Part shown: one piece after another, positions 1-12,710 of the stretch
Numbering within the stretch: the first letter of the stretch is position 1
Layout: each line of letters opens with the position of its first letter
Translations under genes and position numbers: made by a program
The notes under the pieces: model-generated
The model's database searches: none
What the model was told of the DNA's origin: nothing
The model's input: only the letters and a program-made list of their open reading frames with translations
NCBI RefSeq assembly: GCF_003574465.1
Contig: NZ_QOWC01000018.1
Span: 1 to 64,000, forward strand
Direction of reading: 5' to 3'
DNA: 64,000 nt
Source: Methylobacterium crusticola
Lineage (GTDB): Bacteria > Pseudomonadota > Alphaproteobacteria > Rhizobiales > Beijerinckiaceae

Positions 1-374
1 GGGGGCTCGAGGCCGTCGGCCGCGGGCTCGAGGGCCGCGACGGGCAGGCCCGCCTCCCGGCGCTCGGCCGCCGCGACCTCGGGCGCCACCGCGATCCCGG
101 GCTCCGGCCCGGCCGGCGCCGCGCCGGCCTCTCCGTCGAGGGCCAGGCGGACGAGCTCGGCGCCCACCGCCAGGACCTGCCCGGCCTCGGCGCCGAGCGC
201 CGCGACGGTGCCGTTCACCGGCGAGGGGATCTCCACCGTGGCCTTGTCGGTCATGACGTCGGCGAGCGGCTGGTCCTCGCGCACGACGTCGCCGACCTTG
301 ACGTGCCAGGCCGCGATCTCGGCCTCGGCCACGCCCTCGCCGATGTCCGGCAGCTTGACGATGCGGAACGCCAT
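1..374 (-). CDS. bkdB: Branched-chain 2-oxoacid dehydrogenase E2 (dihydrolipoamide acyltransferase), N-terminal part
   Basis: E2 core enzyme that carries acyl groups on a lipoyl arm in the branched-chain 2-oxoacid dehydrogenase complex. Only the N-terminal 124 codons are in the window; the catalytic domain lies beyond the left edge. The protein opens MAFRIVKLPDIGEG and shows the lipoyl-domain signature DKATVEIPSP near residue 43, with the lysine as the lipoylation site. An Ala/Pro/Glu-rich linker follows. The ATG lies one base past the stop of the E1-beta gene, with a GGAGGG ribosome site inside that gene's end, so the two are translationally linked. The E1-alpha/E1-beta neighbours make a branched-chain complex more likely than pyruvate or 2-oxoglutarate dehydrogenase. 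Confidence 0.9.
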   Translation of the reverse strand, partial: MAFRIVKLPDIGEGVAEAEIAAWHVKVGDVVREDQPLADVMTDKATVEIPSPVNGTVAALGAEAGQVLAVGAELVRLALDGEAGAAPAGPEPGIAVAPEVAAAERREAGLPVAALEPAADGLEP

Positions 375-375
375 C

Positions 376-1389
376 TCAGCCCTCCATCGCCGCCAGAAGG
401 GCGCGCCCGACGCGGTCCGGCCCCGGGAAGTAGGCCCATTCCTGCGCGTGCGGGTAGGGCGTGTCCCACCCGGCGACCCGGACGATCGGCACCTCGAGGT
501 GGTAGAAGCAGGCCTCCTGCACCAGGGCGGCGAGCTCGGCGCCGAAGCCCGAGGTCAGGGTCGCCTCGTGGGCGATGACGCAGCGGCCGGTCTTGCGCAC
601 GGAGGCCTCGATCGCCTCCATGTCGAGGGGCAGCAGCGTGCGCAGGTCGATGATCTCGGCGTCGATCCCGGTCTCGGCCGCGGCCGCCTCCGCCACGTGC
701 ACGATGGTGCCGTAGGCCAGCACCGTCACGGCCGCGCCCTCGCGGCGCAGCGCCGCCTTGCCGAGGGGCACCGTGTAGTAGCCGTCCGGGACCTCGCCGC
801 CCTCGTGCCGGGACCAGGGCGTGACCGGCCGGTCGTGGTGGCCGTCGAAGGGGCCGTTGTAGAGCCGCTTGGGCTCGAGGAAGATCACCGGGTCCGGGTC
901 CTCGATCGCGGCGATCAGCAGCCCCTTGGCGTCGTAGGGGTTCGAGGGCACGATCGTCTTGAGGCCCGCCACGTGGGTGAACAGGGCCTCGGGGCTCTGG
1001 CTGTGGGTCTGGCCGCCGAAGATGCCGCCGCCCGTCGGCATGCGCACCACGAGGGGCGCCGAGAACTCGCCGCCCGAGCGGTAGCGCAGGCGCGCGGCCT
1101 CCGAGACGATCTGGTCGTAGGCCGGGTACATGTAGTCGGCGAACTGGATCTCGACGCAGGGGCGCAGCCCGTAGGCCGCCATGCCGACCGCGGCGCCGAC
1201 GATGCCGAGCTCGCTGATCGGCGCGTCGAAGCAGCGGCTCCTGCCGAAGCGCTGCTGCAGGCCCTGCGTGCAGCGGAAGACGCCGCCGAAGTAGCCCACA
1301 TCCTCCCCGAACACGACGACCGTCTCGTCGCGCTCCATCATCACGGCCATCCCGTCGCGGATGGCCTCGATCATCGTGCGGCGCGGCAT
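376..1389 (-). CDS. bkdA2: Branched-chain 2-oxoacid dehydrogenase E1 component, beta subunit
   Basis: Beta subunit of the thiamine-diphosphate decarboxylase that oxidises branched-chain 2-oxoacids from valine, leucine and isoleucine. It has 337 residues, normal for the family. The opening MIEAIRDGMAVMMERDE, the FGEDVGYFGGVF segment and the GIVGAAVGMAAYGLRP stretch are typical E1-beta landmarks. The C-terminal transketolase domain contains VAGWDTPYPHAQEWAYFP. The ATG at 1389 begins two bases past the stop of the alpha-subunit gene. An upstream in-frame extension runs through the alpha gene and is not used. It forms an operon with the alpha and E2 genes. Confidence 0.93.
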   Translation of the reverse strand: MPRRTMIEAIRDGMAVMMERDETVVVFGEDVGYFGGVFRCTQGLQQRFGRSRCFDAPISELGIVGAAVGMAAYGLRPCVEIQFADYMYPAYDQIVSEAARLRYRSGGEFSAPLVVRMPTGGGIFGGQTHSQSPEALFTHVAGLKTIVPSNPYDAKGLLIAAIEDPDPVIFLEPKRLYNGPFDGHHDRPVTPWSRHEGGEVPDGYYTVPLGKAALRREGAAVTVLAYGTIVHVAEAAAAETGIDAEIIDLRTLLPLDMEAIEASVRKTGRCVIAHEATLTSGFGAELAALVQEACFYHLEVPIVRVAGWDTPYPHAQEWAYFPGPDRVGRALLAAMEG

Positions 1390-1391
1390 GG

Positions 1392-5040
<3,649 letters not shown>

Positions 5041-5074
5041 CGGTCCCTCCCCCGTGCCTGGCCGTGCGGCCGCC

Positions 5075-5830
5075 TCAGAGCCGGCCGCCATCGACCGCCA
5101 GCACCTGCCCGGTGATCCAGCCCGCCTGCTCGCTCGCCAGGAACAGGGCCGCGGCCGCGATGTCCTCGGCCCGGCCGAGGCGGCGGGTGTGCAGGGATTC
5201 GAGCACGCGCTGCTGGCCGGCCTCGCCGTAGGCCGCCCACTGGGCGTGGGTCGCCGGGTTCGTCAGGATCAGGCCCGGCGCCACCCCGTTCACCGTGGTG
5301 CCGTGCGGCCCGAGCTCCCAGGAGAGCTGGCGCACCACCCCGATGAGGGCGTGCTTGGCCGCCGCGTAGGCCTGGATGCCGGTGAGGCTCGGGCGCAGGC
5401 CGGCCCCGGAGGCGATCGCCACGATCCGGCCCCAGCCCGCCTGCCGCAGGTGCGGGCCCGCGGCCTGCGCGATCCAGAAGGCGGCGTCGACGTTGGCCTC
5501 GAACAGGGCGCGCCAGGCCTCCTCGGTGATCTCCTCGATCGGGCGCCCGACCTGGCCGCGCACGCCGCCGGCCGCGAGCGCCAGCACGTCGAGGCGCCCC
5601 TCGCGGGCGAGCACCTCGGCCACGAGGGCGTGGGCGGCGGCCCGGTCGGCGAGGTCGGCCGCGTGGGCCGGCGCGCCGAGGTCGCGGCCCGCCGCCGCGA
5701 CGCCCTCGCGGTCGAGGTCGGCGAGGTGGACGCGGGCGCCGGCCTGCGCGAAGGCCCGCGCCATGGCGCGCCCGATGCCCTGGGCGGCCCCCGTCACCAG
5801 GACCACGCGTCCCTCGAGGCGGATGTCCAT
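5075..5830 (-). CDS. Short-chain dehydrogenase/reductase (SDR)
   Basis: NAD(P)-dependent oxidoreductase, 251 residues, classical SDR fold. TGAAQGIG at residues 14-21 binds the cofactor. The active site includes the serine in AIASGAG and YAAAK. The usual NNAG motif reads LAAGG here, a deviation that keeps the fold but changes a structural Asn. The C-terminus GQVLAVDGG is standard. It sits 25 bases after the old yellow enzyme gene and 34 before the FAD oxidase gene. In the operon it would oxidise or reduce a hydroxy/keto intermediate; the substrate is unknown. Confidence 0.88.
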   Translation of the reverse strand: MDIRLEGRVVLVTGAAQGIGRAMARAFAQAGARVHLADLDREGVAAAGRDLGAPAHAADLADRAAAHALVAEVLAREGRLDVLALAAGGVRGQVGRPIEEITEEAWRALFEANVDAAFWIAQAAGPHLRQAGWGRIVAIASGAGLRPSLTGIQAYAAAKHALIGVVRQLSWELGPHGTTVNGVAPGLILTNPATHAQWAAYGEAGQQRVLESLHTRRLGRAEDIAAAALFLASEQAGWITGQVLAVDGGRL

Positions 5831-5855
5831 CGCGGTTCTCCGAGGTGTGAGGCCG

Positions 5856-7052
5856 TCAGGCCGAGATGCCGATCCGGTCGCGCATCTCGAGCCACCAGCC
5901 GTAGGAGGGCGGCCAGTGCCGCCAGTCGGGATCGGCGCCGAGGGCCTGCGCGGCGTGGAGCGCCCAGTGCGGGTCCGTCAGCGCCTCGCGGCCGATGGCG
6001 ACGAGGTCCGCCTGCCCGGCCCGCAGGATGGCCTCCGCCTGCGGGCCGTCGAGGATCACGCCCACCGCCATCGTGGGGATCCCGGCCTCGCGGCGGATCG
6101 CCTCGGCGTAGGGCACCTGGTGGCCGCGCCGCAGCCGCGTGCGCGTCTTGACGAAGTCCATCATCGAGTTCTCGGCCCGGATGCCGCCCGAGGAGCAGTC
6201 GATGACGTCGACGCCCCGCTCCGCCAGCGCCCGCGCCAGCACGATGCTGTCCTCGATGGTCCAGCCGTCCGTGCGGGCGTCGAGGTCCCGGCGCCAGTCG
6301 ACGCAGGAGATCCGCACGAGGAGCGGCCTGCCGGAGGGCCAGTGCGCCCGCACGCTCTCGGCGATCTCGAGGAGGATGCGCATCCGCCCGGCGCGGTCGC
6401 CGCCGTAGGCGTCCTCGCGGGTGTTCGACACCGGGGAGAGGAAGGAGTGGATGAGGTAGCCGTGGGCCGCGTGGATGTCGAGGACGTCGAAGCCCGCCCG
6501 CGCCGCCCGCCCGGCCGCCCGGCCGTAATCCTCGACGAGGCGCGCGATCTCGTCCGGCGTCATGGCGCGGGGCTGGTGCCAGCCCTCGACGCTGCGGCCG
6601 GCCGAGGCGCCGACGGGCTGCCAGGGCGCCTCGCCCCGGGCCGCCTCCGCGGCGCCGAGGGGGCCGAGCCCCTCCCAGGGCCGCTGGCGCGAGGATTTCG
6701 GGCCGGCATGGTGGAGCTGGGCCGCCGCGAGGCTGCCCTCCCCCTGCAGGAAGGCGGCGATGCGCGAGAGCGGCGCGACGTGGTCGTCCGACCAGATCCC
6801 GAGGTCGCCGTAGGTGTTGCGCCCGACCGGATCGACGATCAGGGCCTCCGTCATCACGGTGCCGGCGCCCCCGACCGCGTACTTGGCGAGGTGCTGGAAG
6901 TGCCAGTCCGTCGCGAGGCCGTCCGGCCCGGCCTTGTACATCTGCATCGGGGCGATCACGATCCGGTTCGGGAACGTGACCCCGCGCAGGCGCCAGGGGC
7001 TGAACAGCAGCGGGGCGCCGGCGGGGGGCGGGGCGGCGGGGCGATCGGTCAT
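5856..7052 (-). CDS. NADH:flavin oxidoreductase, old yellow enzyme family (YqjM-like)
   Basis: FMN enzyme of the OYE family, 398 residues, usually reducing activated C=C bonds or nitro groups with NAD(P)H. Visible landmarks are NRIVIAPMQMY near the N-terminus, QLHHAGPKSS, the segment IHAAHGYLIHSFLSPVSNTREDAYGGD that carries the His-Ala-Ala-His active site, and the phosphate-binding GVILDGPQAEAILRAGQADLVAIGREAL. This layout fits the thermophilic-like YqjM branch. It lies 18 bases after the HyuB gene, so it is cotranscribed. A second, NemA-like OYE lies near the right end of the window. Confidence 0.9.
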   Translation of the reverse strand: MTDRPAAPPPAGAPLLFSPWRLRGVTFPNRIVIAPMQMYKAGPDGLATDWHFQHLAKYAVGGAGTVMTEALIVDPVGRNTYGDLGIWSDDHVAPLSRIAAFLQGEGSLAAAQLHHAGPKSSRQRPWEGLGPLGAAEAARGEAPWQPVGASAGRSVEGWHQPRAMTPDEIARLVEDYGRAAGRAARAGFDVLDIHAAHGYLIHSFLSPVSNTREDAYGGDRAGRMRILLEIAESVRAHWPSGRPLLVRISCVDWRRDLDARTDGWTIEDSIVLARALAERGVDVIDCSSGGIRAENSMMDFVKTRTRLRRGHQVPYAEAIRREAGIPTMAVGVILDGPQAEAILRAGQADLVAIGREALTDPHWALHAAQALGADPDWRHWPPSYGWWLEMRDRIGISA

Positions 7053-7070
7053 GCGGGTCCCTCCTCCCGG

Positions 7071-9089
7071 CTACTCGGCCGCCGCGGCCCGGCCCGGCCC
7101 GGCGCCGGGCAGGCCGGGCAGGTCGCCGAAGCGCCCGCGCAGCGCCTCGTAGGCGGCCTCGACGTCGGGCGCGCCGCCGCCGAGCGGCGCCTCCCGGTCC
7201 TTGAGCGCGGCGAAGAGCTGGTGCTTGACGAAGAAGCGCCAGGTCACCGGCACCAGGGCGAGGATGCGCGTCAGCGCGTCGTAGCGCTCCTGCGTCCAGA
7301 CCCGCTCGAAGGCCCGGCGCCCCGGCCCGTGGCCGAACTCCGGCGCCGAGCGCCCCCGGGCCATCTCGCCCCGCAGGCGCGCGGTCGCGGCCGCGTCGAG
7401 GGTCGGGCCGTCGGCCACGACGACGCCGTAATCGGAGCGCGCCCGCGCGGCCGAGACGAAGCCCCGGCGCACGTCGGCGAGCACCTCCTCCTCCGGCCGC
7501 TCCAGCGGGTCGCCGTAGCCCCCGGCCCCCGGCCCCTGGATCAGGATGACGTCGCCCGGGTCGCACGGGACGATGTCGGTCGAGCCGAGCTCGACGCAGT
7601 GCGCCGTGCCGGGGTTCCTGGCGAAGCGCGAGGTGGCGCCCGAGCCCCCGCCCCTGAGGCCCCAGGCCGAGAACACCGAGCGGTCGCGGTTGCGCGCCGT
7701 CACCATCGATTGCGGCGCGAAGAGCTGGAACTCCATCTCAAGGGCGGTGCCGCCCCGATGGCGCCCCGGGCCGCCGGAATCCGGCACGAGCCCGTAGCGC
7801 AGGATCCGCACCGGCACCTCGGCCTCGTTGATCTCGACCGGGGTGTTCTTGAGGTAGGACATGTTGGCGCCGCAGCCCTCGGCGCCGTCCGCCCGCGGGC
7901 TGCCGCCCCCGCCCCCGCCGACCGGCCCGATCGACGCCATCACGGAGCGCCCGGCCCGGGTCGTGGTCTTGACGTTCATCAGGCTCATGCCGCTGCCGGG
8001 CGAGGCCGGCATGCGGTCCGGCAGGGCGCGGCAGAAGGCCCCGAGGACGACCGTCTGGGCGAGGTTGCACATCAGGCTGCGCATGCCGACCGCCGCCGGC
8101 ATCACGGCGTTCATCACCGAGCCCTCGGGCAGGATCGCCCGCGCCGGCCGCACGAAGCCGGCGTTGAGCAGGGCGGTGCGGTCCTGGCTGTAGAGGGCGT
8201 AGACGACGCCCACCATGGCGAGGGCGTGCCGCTCCTTGCCGCCGGTCGGGACGTTGAGCGAGGAGGCGAGCTGCGGGTCGCTGCCCGTGTAGTCGAGCGT
8301 CAGGGTGTCGCCGTGGATCGTCAGGGTGACGGCGACCCGGACCGGGTAGCCGCCGGCCTGGTCCTCGTCGGCGTAGTCGGCGAAGAAGTACGCGCCGTCC
8401 GGGATCCCGCGGATCACCGCGCGCGCCTGGTTCTCGGCGTAGTCGAGCAGGTCGCCGAGGCCGGACCGGAACGCGTCCCGGCCGAAGCGGTCGATGATCT
8501 CGTGGATCTTGCGCTCGCCGACGTTGACGCAGGCGATCTGGGCGTTGAGGTCGCCCCAGTTCTGCTCGGGCAGGCGCACGTTGTTGGCGATCAGGCGCAG
8601 CAGGTCCTCGTTCATCACGCCGTCGCGCATGAGGCGCATCGGCGGGATGCGCAGGCCCTCCTGGTGGATCTCCGTCAGGCTGCGCGAGAGCGTCGCCGGC
8701 ACGGCGCCGCCGACGTCGGTGTTGTGGATGTGGCAGCCGACGAAGCAGACGATCTCGCCGTCGCGGAAGACCGGCTTCCAGATGTGGACGTCCGGCGTGT
8801 GGGTGGCGACGTACCCGGCGTAAGGGTCGCTCGTCAGGCAGATGTCGCCCTCGCGGTAGTCGAAGAGCGGGATCACCTCGCCGTAATCGAGGCCCGTGTA
8901 CCAGGTCGCCCCGAAGGTCTTGGGCGAGGCGACGGTCAGGCCCTCGGGCGTGAGGACCTGGCAGGAGAAGTCCTCGGTCTCCTTGACGAAGGTCGAGTGG
9001 GCCGTGCGCATGAGCGTCCAGCCCATGCTCTCGGCCGCGGCCGCGCAGTAATTGGCGAGGACCTGGAGGTTCGTGCTGTCGAGCGTCAC
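7071..9089 (-). CDS. hyuB: Hydantoinase B/oxoprolinase family protein (HyuB)
   Basis: Subunit of an ATP-dependent cyclic-amide hydrolase or carboxylase of the HyuA/HyuB class (N-methylhydantoinase, oxoprolinase, caprolactamase, acetone-carboxylase relatives). 672 residues. Conserved segments: MGWTLMRTAHSTFVKETEDFSCQVL, GDICLTSDPYAG, VHIWKPVF, LTLDYTGSDPQLASSLNVPTGG and GAGGYGDP. A GTG start overlaps the HyuA stop as GTGA, so the two are translationally coupled. The last ~90 residues, including FFVKHQLFAALKDR, extend beyond the end of the other HyuB in this window (601 residues) and may contact a partner. The substrate is not predictable. Confidence 0.92.
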   Translation of the reverse strand: MTLDSTNLQVLANYCAAAAESMGWTLMRTAHSTFVKETEDFSCQVLTPEGLTVASPKTFGATWYTGLDYGEVIPLFDYREGDICLTSDPYAGYVATHTPDVHIWKPVFRDGEIVCFVGCHIHNTDVGGAVPATLSRSLTEIHQEGLRIPPMRLMRDGVMNEDLLRLIANNVRLPEQNWGDLNAQIACVNVGERKIHEIIDRFGRDAFRSGLGDLLDYAENQARAVIRGIPDGAYFFADYADEDQAGGYPVRVAVTLTIHGDTLTLDYTGSDPQLASSLNVPTGGKERHALAMVGVVYALYSQDRTALLNAGFVRPARAILPEGSVMNAVMPAAVGMRSLMCNLAQTVVLGAFCRALPDRMPASPGSGMSLMNVKTTTRAGRSVMASIGPVGGGGGGSPRADGAEGCGANMSYLKNTPVEINEAEVPVRILRYGLVPDSGGPGRHRGGTALEMEFQLFAPQSMVTARNRDRSVFSAWGLRGGGSGATSRFARNPGTAHCVELGSTDIVPCDPGDVILIQGPGAGGYGDPLERPEEEVLADVRRGFVSAARARSDYGVVVADGPTLDAAATARLRGEMARGRSAPEFGHGPGRRAFERVWTQERYDALTRILALVPVTWRFFVKHQLFAALKDREAPLGGGAPDVEAAYEALRGRFGDLPGLPGAGPGRAAAAE

Positions 9090-11134
9090 CGTGCGGCCTC
9101 CGGGGTGATGCGCAGGTTGGCGTACTCGTCGACCCGCGCCGCGAAGCCGGGCGGCAGGACCGTGGTGCAGTCGTCCTGGGTGACGACGGCGGGTCCCGCG
9201 AAGGTCTGGCCGGGCAGGAGGTCGGCCCGGGCGTAGACCGCCACGCGCCGCGCGGCGCCGTCGAGCCAGACCTGCGCCGACGCGGCGGCCGGCGCGGCGC
9301 CGGGCGTGAGCGGGTGCCGGGGGAAGCGGGGCTTGGCGGTCCTGCCGCTGATCACGAGGCGCAGCGAGATGATCTGCACGGCGGCCTGGCGGTCGGCGTG
9401 GCCGTAGACCCGGGCGTGCTCGGCGTGGAAGGCCTCGGCGATGGCTGCCACGTCCCCGGCCTGCGCGCCCGCGCGGTCGACGGGCGTGTCGATCTCGAAG
9501 GACTGGCCGCGGTAGCGGATCTCCGCCGAGCAGGTCAGCTCGTAGGGGCCGTCGTAGCCCTGGTCCCGGCGCAGCCACGCGACGGCGCTCTCCTCCAGGG
9601 CCGCGAGCTCGGCCCGGATCGTCGGCGCGAGCGCCGGATCGAGGTCGGCGTAGAGGGTCTTGATGAAGTCGTTCTTGAGGTCCGCGATCAGGCCGCCGAG
9701 GGCGCTCAGCACGCCCGGGGTCTGCGGCACCACCACCTCGCGCATCCCGAGCTCCCGCGCCAGGAAGCAGGCCATCATCGGGCCGGCGCCCCCGAAGGCG
9801 AGGCAGGAGAATTCCCGCGGGTCGATGCCGAAGCGGGACACCAGGGCGCTGACGTCGGTGTACATCCCCGACACGGCGATGCGGATGATCGCCTCGGCGG
9901 TCTCCTCGACCGTGCGCCCGAGCGGCCCGGCGAGCGCCCCCACGGCGGCCCGGGCGCGCTCGCGGTCGATCGTCACCGCCGCGTAGCCGATCTCGGCGAG
10001 GCCCACGAGGCCGAGGGCCGCGAAGGCGTCCGTGATGGTGGCGCGGGTGCCGCCGCGGCCGTAGCAGGCCGGGCCGGGACGCGAGCCGGCGCTCTCCGGG
10101 CCGACCTTGAGGACGCCCTGGCCGTCGATCCAGGCGATCGACCCGCCGCCCTCCCCGATCGAGCTCACGGAGACGGACGGGATGTAGATCTGGAAGTCGC
10201 CGATCTGCTCGCCGACCCCGTACTGGGGCTTGCCGTCGACGATGATGGCGACGTCGGCGCTGGTGCCGCCGATGTCGAGGCTCATGCAGCGGGCGATGCC
10301 GCAGGTCTCGGCGACGTAGCTCGCGCCGATCACCCCGGAGGCCGTGCCCGACAGGATCATCTGCACGCATTGCTGCTTGCCCTGCTCGGCCGTCATGACG
10401 CCGCCGTTCGACTTCGTCAGGCGCGGCTCGGCCGCGACCCCGATGGTCTTGAGCGCGGCCTGGAGCGAGCCGAGGTAGTGCGAGACCCGGGGCTGCACGT
10501 AGGCGCCGATGGCCGCCGTGATGGTGCGCTCGTACTCGCGGATGATCGGCCAGGTCTCGCTGGAGCAGAACACCGGCAGGCCCGGCGCCAGGCGCTCGAC
10601 CAGCGCCTTGGCGGCGTGCTCGTGGGCGGGGTTGCGGTAGGCGTGGAGGAACGACACCACGATGCCCTCCGCGCCCGCGCTGCGGGCGCCCTCGACCGCG
10701 CGGGCGACGCTGCCGGGATCGAGGGGCTCGAGCTCGTGCCCCTCCGCGTCGAGGCGGCCCGCGACCCCGAACACGAGGTCGCGGGTGACGAGGGGCGCGG
10801 GCCGCTTCGACAGCAGGTTGTACATGTCCGGGATCTTGAGGCGGGCGATCTCCAGGACATCGCGAAAATGCTCGGTGGTCAGGAGCGCGAGCCGCAGGCC
10901 CTTGCGCTGGATCACCGTGTTGACGCCGACCGTGGTGCCGTGGGTGAAGTAGGCGATGTCGGCCGGGCTGATCCCGTAGCGCTCGCCCGCGAGGCGGATG
11001 CCCTCCAGCACCTCCGCGCCGGGCTCGTCGGGGCGCGAGAACACCTTGAGGCTCCTGAGGCTCTGCGTCGCCTCGTCGAACAGGGCGAAGTCCGTGAACG
11101 ACCCGCCGATGTCGACGCCAACCCGATAACCCAT
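9086..11134 (-). CDS. hyuA: Hydantoinase/oxoprolinase family protein (HyuA)
   Basis: ATP-binding subunit partner of HyuB, 682 residues. The N-terminus MGYRVGVDIGGSFTDFALFD carries the phosphate-binding motif of the ASKHA fold. FTHGTTVGVNTVIQRKG, LDIGGTSADVAIIVDG and SSIGEGGGSIAWID follow in the usual order, and AFGGAGPMMACFLARELG lies in the second half. ATP is expected to phosphorylate the ring carbonyl or an enol before hydrolysis or carboxylation. First gene of the leftward operon, preceded by GGGGAG. The 269-base gap to the binding-protein gene upstream may hold its promoter or allow readthrough. Confidence 0.92.
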   Translation of the reverse strand: MGYRVGVDIGGSFTDFALFDEATQSLRSLKVFSRPDEPGAEVLEGIRLAGERYGISPADIAYFTHGTTVGVNTVIQRKGLRLALLTTEHFRDVLEIARLKIPDMYNLLSKRPAPLVTRDLVFGVAGRLDAEGHELEPLDPGSVARAVEGARSAGAEGIVVSFLHAYRNPAHEHAAKALVERLAPGLPVFCSSETWPIIREYERTITAAIGAYVQPRVSHYLGSLQAALKTIGVAAEPRLTKSNGGVMTAEQGKQQCVQMILSGTASGVIGASYVAETCGIARCMSLDIGGTSADVAIIVDGKPQYGVGEQIGDFQIYIPSVSVSSIGEGGGSIAWIDGQGVLKVGPESAGSRPGPACYGRGGTRATITDAFAALGLVGLAEIGYAAVTIDRERARAAVGALAGPLGRTVEETAEAIIRIAVSGMYTDVSALVSRFGIDPREFSCLAFGGAGPMMACFLARELGMREVVVPQTPGVLSALGGLIADLKNDFIKTLYADLDPALAPTIRAELAALEESAVAWLRRDQGYDGPYELTCSAEIRYRGQSFEIDTPVDRAGAQAGDVAAIAEAFHAEHARVYGHADRQAAVQIISLRLVISGRTAKPRFPRHPLTPGAAPAAASAQVWLDGAARRVAVYARADLLPGQTFAGPAVVTQDDCTTVLPPGFAARVDEYANLRITPEAAR

Positions 11135-11280
11135 GCCGCACTCCCCGGGGCCGGTCGCGCCGGCCCAAAAACCCTGATCCGGGCACCCCGCCGGCGGGCG
11201 GGGCGCGTGATGCCGGCCCCGACGGCGTCCCCGGCCGCGAGGAGCCGGTTCCGGTCGCGGGCCCGTCCCGCGGCGCCCCG

Positions 11281-11340
11281 CCGGAGCCCCGCTCCGGCGG
11301 GGCTCCCGGGCGCTGTCGGGTGCGGCGGAGCCCCGCTCCG
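11281..11340. terminator. Two copies of a hairpin downstream of the binding-protein gene
   Basis: CCGGAGC-CCC-GCTCCGG at 11281-11297 is a perfect 7-bp stem. The related CGGAGC-CCC-GCTCCG repeats at 11326-11340. They lie 60-120 bases past the stop of the leftward polyamine-type binding-protein gene. No T-run follows, so an intrinsic terminator is only a guess; an mRNA-stabilising stem is equally possible. Confidence 0.45.
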
Positions 11341-11403
11341 GCGCAGGCGTCCGCGCGCGGACGTCCGGGCGGGTGCCGGCCGCGACCGGTGCGGGCGCGC
11401 GCG

Positions 11404-12447
11404 CTAGCGCCCGATCTCCTTGTTCCAGGTCTCGACCCACTTCGCCTGGCGCGGCGGGATGTCGGTGAAGGGCGGGAAGATCAGCCGCGACGGCTCGGTG
11501 ATCTCGTGCCGGATCGCCGCGTCGAAGGTCGCGTCCTTGTTGACGACGCCGTACCGGATCGCGCTGCCGAAGCAGGATTGCGCCTCGGGGCTGAGGGACA
11601 TGTCGGCGAAGGCGTAGCCGAGGTCGCTGCTGTTCTTGATCTTCTGGATCCAGGTCAGCCCCACGACGACGCCGGGATCGGGCGAGACGTACTTGTACTG
11701 CGGGTTCTTGTCGTCGATGAAGGCCCAGGCGCGCCCGTCCCAGTACATCGCCATGTCGATGTCGCCGCTCCTCAGCCCGTTGAGGACGCTGTTGGGATCG
11801 CTCCAGAGGCTGAGGTTGCCGCTCTTCTGCATGCGCTTGACCTGGGCGAGGCCGGGCGCGATGTCGTCGATGCCGCCGCCGTAGATCTTCGAGAACATCC
11901 AGACCGAGATGGTGAGGCCGCCGCTCGGGTAGTTGATGCTCGGCATGGCGGCCTTCCACTTGCCCGCGACCGTGCCCTCGACGAAGGCCTTCCAGTCCTT
12001 CGGCGGCTCCTTCACCGTCTCGGAATTGTAGATCAGGCCCATGCCGCCGTAATTGTGCGGCGCGCCGTAGCCGTCGCCGAGGCTCTTGAACTGCGGCGCG
12101 AGGTTCGCGGCGTTCGGCACCCGGTCCGGCGGGAAGCGGTCGACGAGGCCGCGGTTGATCGCGTCGAAGGCCGTCTCGGAGGGGTTGTAGACGATGTCGA
12201 GGGGCGGCTTGCCGGGGCTCGCGGCGATCTGGTTCAGCCACTGGATCGGGGCCCCGAGCACGACGTCGACGGTCTTGCCGGTCTTCTTCTGGAAAGGCTC
12301 GACCACGCAGCGCCGCAGGCTCTGCTCCCAGACGCCCCCGAAGGCGCCCACGACGAGGTCGGCCGCCGGCGCCGCCGAGGCGCCGCCCGCCAGGATCGCG
12401 GCGGCGCAGAGCGCGGCCCTGGTTCTCGTACCGACGGTGACGCGCAT
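11404..12447 (-). CDS. ABC transporter substrate-binding protein, PotD/PotF-like
   Basis: Periplasmic binding protein of the spermidine/putrescine/Fe type-2 family, 347 residues. A Sec signal peptide covers residues 1-29 (MRVTVGTRTRAALCAAAILAGG, cleavage after ASAAPAA). The mature start DLVVGAFGGVWEQSLR, the segments YGAPHNYGGMGLIYNSETV and DIDMAMYWDGRAWAF, and the late NKEIGR are typical. It stands divergent to the ATPase and permease genes of the same importer across a 263-base control region with two copies of a palindrome. Polyamines or another small amine are the likely ligand class. Confidence 0.88.
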   Translation of the reverse strand: MRVTVGTRTRAALCAAAILAGGASAAPAADLVVGAFGGVWEQSLRRCVVEPFQKKTGKTVDVVLGAPIQWLNQIAASPGKPPLDIVYNPSETAFDAINRGLVDRFPPDRVPNAANLAPQFKSLGDGYGAPHNYGGMGLIYNSETVKEPPKDWKAFVEGTVAGKWKAAMPSINYPSGGLTISVWMFSKIYGGGIDDIAPGLAQVKRMQKSGNLSLWSDPNSVLNGLRSGDIDMAMYWDGRAWAFIDDKNPQYKYVSPDPGVVVGLTWIQKIKNSSDLGYAFADMSLSPEAQSCFGSAIRYGVVNKDATFDAAIRHEITEPSRLIFPPFTDIPPRQAKWVETWNKEIGR

Positions 12448-12485
12448 GGGGCCGACTCCCTCGCTGAACGGGCGACCGCGCTGTT

Positions 12486-12501
12486 ATTCACTATGATGAA
12501 T
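12486..12501. promoter_or_regulatory. Operator copy 1, ATTCA-N6-TGAAT
   Basis: Perfect inverted repeat ATTCA CTATGA TGAAT, 39 bases upstream of the binding-protein ATG in an A/T-rich patch unlike the surroundings. The same arms and spacer length recur 153 bases away at 12639, next to the divergent ATPase gene. Two sites facing two promoters suggest that one dimeric regulator controls both halves of the importer. Confidence 0.6.
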
Positions 12502-12638
12502 GCGGGCACAACCACCCGGCCGGTAAAAATCGGCGCCTGCCCAAGAAGGCACCATCTGCACAAAGATCTTACAAGGGCGTCGGGACCGGTCGGGCGCCCG
12601 CGAAAATGATCTTGCGGCGCGGTTGCGGAGGCCGTTCA

Positions 12639-12654
12639 ATTCATTCTATTGAAT
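12639..12654. promoter_or_regulatory. Operator copy 2, ATTCA-N6-TGAAT
   Basis: Perfect inverted repeat ATTCA TTCTAT TGAAT, 56 bases before the ATPase start. Overlapping arms TTCAAT-N7-ATTGAA at 12635-12653 extend the symmetry. Same arms and 6-base spacer as the site at 12486. The cognate regulator is not identified; the XRE-cupin and GntR proteins of this neighbourhood are candidates. Confidence 0.6.
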
Positions 12655-12710
12655 GAGCGAGGACACCCTGCGCGGCCGCCGCCCCGGGGTCGCGCCCCGA
12701 GGGACCGCCC

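Noticed and set aside
5376-9236. A 1286-codon plus-strand open frame opposite the OYE and HyuB genes
   Set aside because: Composition is Arg/Ala/Gly/Pro-rich with no domain, while the opposite strand encodes clear families; it is an antisense shadow.
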